This document shows positions 63,101 to 64,000 of a stretch of DNA of 64,000 nt, in pieces. Numbering within the stretch: position 1 is the first letter of the stretch; each line of letters opens with the position of its first letter. The translations under genes and the position numbers were made by a program. The stretch spans positions 2,145,501-2,209,500 of the forward strand of contig NZ_CP034346.1 of NCBI RefSeq assembly GCF_003991425.1, in the 5' to 3' direction. The DNA is from Paenibacillus lutimineralis. Lineage in GTDB: Bacteria; Bacillota; Bacilli; Paenibacillales; Paenibacillaceae. Below the pieces are notes generated by a model that was given only the letters and a program-made list of their open reading frames with translations, was not told the DNA's origin and made no database searches.

Positions 63101-63241
63101 CGTCCAGACCCAACGCCACTTGCTGCGTTTACGGGGAGGTTTCTTGCTTTTCTCGCTCTTCTCGCTTTTCTCGCTTTTATTGCTCCGGGAGATTCCTTGA
63201 CCTGACGGCCGTCCGGAGCTTTTATCGTTCTCATGAACCAT
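60131..63241 (-). CDS. Class A penicillin-binding protein (PBP1A type) with two FN3 domains
   Basis: 1036 residues. Basic low-complexity cytoplasmic tail with SEK repeats (21-33), membrane helix (45-70), GT51 glycosyltransferase (~85-270; EDNHFYDHKG, Glu136), transpeptidase with STMK (nucleophile Ser), SRN and KTGTT, then two fibronectin type III domains (~840-930 and ~950-1036) separated by a Pro/Glu-rich linker. Polymerises and cross-links peptidoglycan. Similar to Bacillus PonA but with one more FN3. AAAGGAGG and an extended -10 precede the start. Confidence 0.93.
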   Translation of the reverse strand: MVHENDKSSGRPSGQGISRSNKSEKSEKSEKSKKPPRKRSKWRWVWTSFSVLIMLIIAGVLFAGGAVFGYVTSIVKDDPVRSREDIEQKIAYNEITGFAYFRNGDPIGQLRTEEDRRPISTEEVPDSVVDALLAIEDNHFYDHKGIDFKGTLRAVKQKLLNEDVQTGGSTLTQQLARRVFLNLDRTSDRKIKEMLLALRLERFLSKPEILTAYLNKVPFGNGSNGYQVYGIKAAAKGIFNISNLSDLNIAESAYLAGLPQLPSSYSAYNGKGEFNADAFERALKRQRLVLQRMLEESKITNEQYQEALAFDIKGALAPQTKKAYETFPYLMLETERQAAIVIAMLNNPNMTKEEVSKNPQMIEEARQELLTGGYRVYTTIDKKVYNSMHKVSENADNFSPLSKTKGLEQVAGMMLDNRTGAILGMIEGRDFYTEQMNYATQMVRQPGSTMKPIAAYLPAMEAGLIQPASIIDDSPIILRDYQKGYHIPVNSSGGYKGLVTARTALNESRNIPALRVFNDVVGIEKAWDFSRKLGITTLDEKDNGATTGVLGGLTRGVTVEELTNAYSSIANGGNFTDAYMIEKITDSKGKIVYKHEVKPERVFSEQTAYLMTDMLRTVITDGTGKSLKSSFKNYGKIPIVGKTGTTQNYADVWFMGYTPDVTLGIWIGYKEPANTLSDAGKSRARSIWASVMNEVSENEKELFVTPKFTKPDGIVSKTVSGYSGKLPTDLTREAGKLVTDIFNAKYVPTGPDDVLVRMKYITYNGVNYIPQEATPSDMVREKVVVKRAKPIKELVEELQHAFSVMKGSHRSLDYYMPKDAGEDAPNKIDPRVDDGAAPAAPTNVRLTGEGSITFNKNSESDVVGYRLYRSTDGINYQNTGKAALAGEATQFTDSGGSAFSYYVTAVDVAGKESEPSAIVSSAWAPEQPLPGEELPWPSDPDDPSNGQVLPAAPVQVNIQGDNGQYTVSWAANAHDDYVTSYSIYFSDHSDGSYSNIGSTQGTQFSFQSDASSGWIKVTAFNSKGESIPSSPVKFGG

Positions 63242-63268
63242 GCAGTATCCTCCTTTATAACAAGCAAC

Positions 63269-63274
63269 ATTATA
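63269..63274 (-). promoter_or_regulatory. Extended -10 promoter of the PBP gene
   Basis: Leftward TGC-TATAAT, 28 bp upstream of the start codon; no convincing -35. Nothing else is seen between 63275 and 63474. Confidence 0.55.
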
Positions 63275-63474
63275 GCATAAAAATGAGGAAAATGACCGTT
63301 TTTTCGCCTTTATTGCCGATTTTGGATCATAGGATTTAATCAGCTTGGAGATTTATGTTAATCAGAAGAGAAATCTTTGAATAATCCCTATTATATACAA
63401 AATGAAATGGGGGGATGAGTTACCGGAAGGGAGGAAATAAAGGGCAGGATCTGAACAAGGGCTATCCCATCATG

Positions 63475-63515
63475 AAAAAAGCTGCCCCAAGGCCCTAAAG
63501 GCCTTGGAAGCAGCT
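63475..63515 (-). terminator. Terminator of rpsD
   Basis: AGCTGC-CCAAGGCC / GGCCTTGG-GCAGCT stem; leftward product ends in T6. 18 bp beyond the rpsD stop. Confidence 0.9.
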
Positions 63516-63532
63516 CGATCAGCGAACAGATA

Positions 63533-64000
63533 TTAACGGTTGTAGAACTCGACGATTTGCTTCTCGTCGATATCTTGGGACAACTCAGCGCGTTCTGGCA
63601 AACGAATGAATTTGCCTTCCATAGCGTTGTCGTTGTATTCAAGATATGCCGGAAGATGCGAGCGGTTTTCCAAAGCTTCTTTAACAGAAGACTGGCCGCG
63701 GCTTCTTTCGCGAAGGCTGATAACATCACCCAAGCTCACGCGGAAGGATGGAATGTTTACCTTCTTGCCGTTAACAGTGATATGTCCATGAGATACCAAT
63801 TGACGTGCGCCTGCACGGGAATTAGCAAAACCAAGACGATATACGAGGTTGTCCAAACGGCTTTCCAGCAAGATCATGAAGTTTTCACCAGCAATACCTT
63901 GCATTTTTTGTGCTTTTTCAAACAATGTACGGAATTGTTTTTCGCCCAAGCCGTACATATGACGCAGTTTTTGCTTCTCCATCAACTGCATACCGTAGTT
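63533..64000 (-). CDS. rpsD: 30S ribosomal protein S4 (5' end outside the window)
   Basis: The last 156 or so residues of S4: NYGMQLMEKQKLRHMYGLGE, then the S4 RNA-binding domain RLDNLVYRLGFANSRAGARQ and HITVNGKKVNIPS. About 45 N-terminal residues are missing because the window ends. S4 binds 16S rRNA early in 30S assembly and often autoregulates. Free-standing rpsD is normal for Bacillales. Confidence 0.95.
   Translation of the reverse strand, partial: NYGMQLMEKQKLRHMYGLGEKQFRTLFEKAQKMQGIAGENFMILLESRLDNLVYRLGFANSRAGARQLVSHGHITVNGKKVNIPSFRVSLGDVISLRERSRGQSSVKEALENRSHLPAYLEYNDNAMEGKFIRLPERAELSQDIDEKQIVEFYNR

Noticed and set aside
63391..63729. Leftward 112-codon frame overlapping rpsD
   Set aside because: Out of frame with the S4 coding sequence and covering its terminator; a shadow frame.

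Overview
The window looks like a chromosomal segment of a spore-forming Gram-positive bacterium of the Paenibacillus group (inference). The evidence is the gene mix: a CotD-like coat protein, a YjcZ-type sporulation peptide, BshB2 and YtxJ for bacillithiol, the ccpA / acuC / acuA / acsA neighbourhood, YktB, YuzB, strong AGGAGG-type ribosome binding sites, and intergenic repeat families of a kind common in that genus. G+C is moderate in the host parts and visibly lower between about 22.8 and 35.3 kb.

Layout. 0-2.4 kb: tRNAs (fMet, Ile2-like, Leu, and two Lys units in tandem) with their own promoters and terminators, plus a coat protein, an ASCH protein and a small conserved ORF. 2.6-9.8 kb: a secreted BIG2-repeat protein, a ComEC-like hydrolase with its DUF3006 partner, a DinB protein, and a sugar-phosphate pair (ROK kinase, manA) divergent from a LacI regulator. 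9.8-20 kb: a dispersed repeat, a decayed POT transporter, sodA, a SufR-like regulator, trhO, bshB2, a DoxX gene with two CRP/FNR-type boxes, a polysaccharide deacetylase, an alkylated-base glycosylase, and an ABC-F gene with a leader-ORF arrangement. 20-22.7 kb: a TetR-SDR-SDR cluster in which the first SDR carries an in-frame amber stop.

22,836-35,306: a 12.5-kb integrative element inserted in tRNA-Val(GAC), bounded by 43-bp att repeats with matching integrase arm repeats inside each end. It carries an integrase, an excisionase-like HTH protein, a divergent CI-type switch, a primase/DUF3987 replication gene, a lone HK97-type prohead-protease homologue, a coiled-coil protein, a GC-rich cos-like block, a His-rich tail-fibre-like protein and two proteasome/HslV-like Ntn hydrolases. 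It has no portal, major capsid, terminase large subunit or lysis gene. The whole control/replication module is bracketed by perfect 117-bp inverted repeats. My best reading is an undescribed phage satellite (PICI/P4-like in logic) with a potentially invertible core. This is the most novel object in the window.

35.4-64 kb: ordinary chromosome. It holds a lipoprotein, GNAT, MBL-fold, DUF1292, speA, MFS, YktB, gndA, aroK-aroA, ptsI, a propeller-like protein, a PfpI protein, ytxJ-ccpA-mtnN, the acetate/acetoin group acuC-acuA-acsA with a cre-like site between acuA and acsA, a class A PBP with two FN3 domains, and the 5'-truncated rpsD at the window edge. Six copies of one dispersed repeat (three of them at gene 3' ends) and one array of short palindromes punctuate the host DNA.
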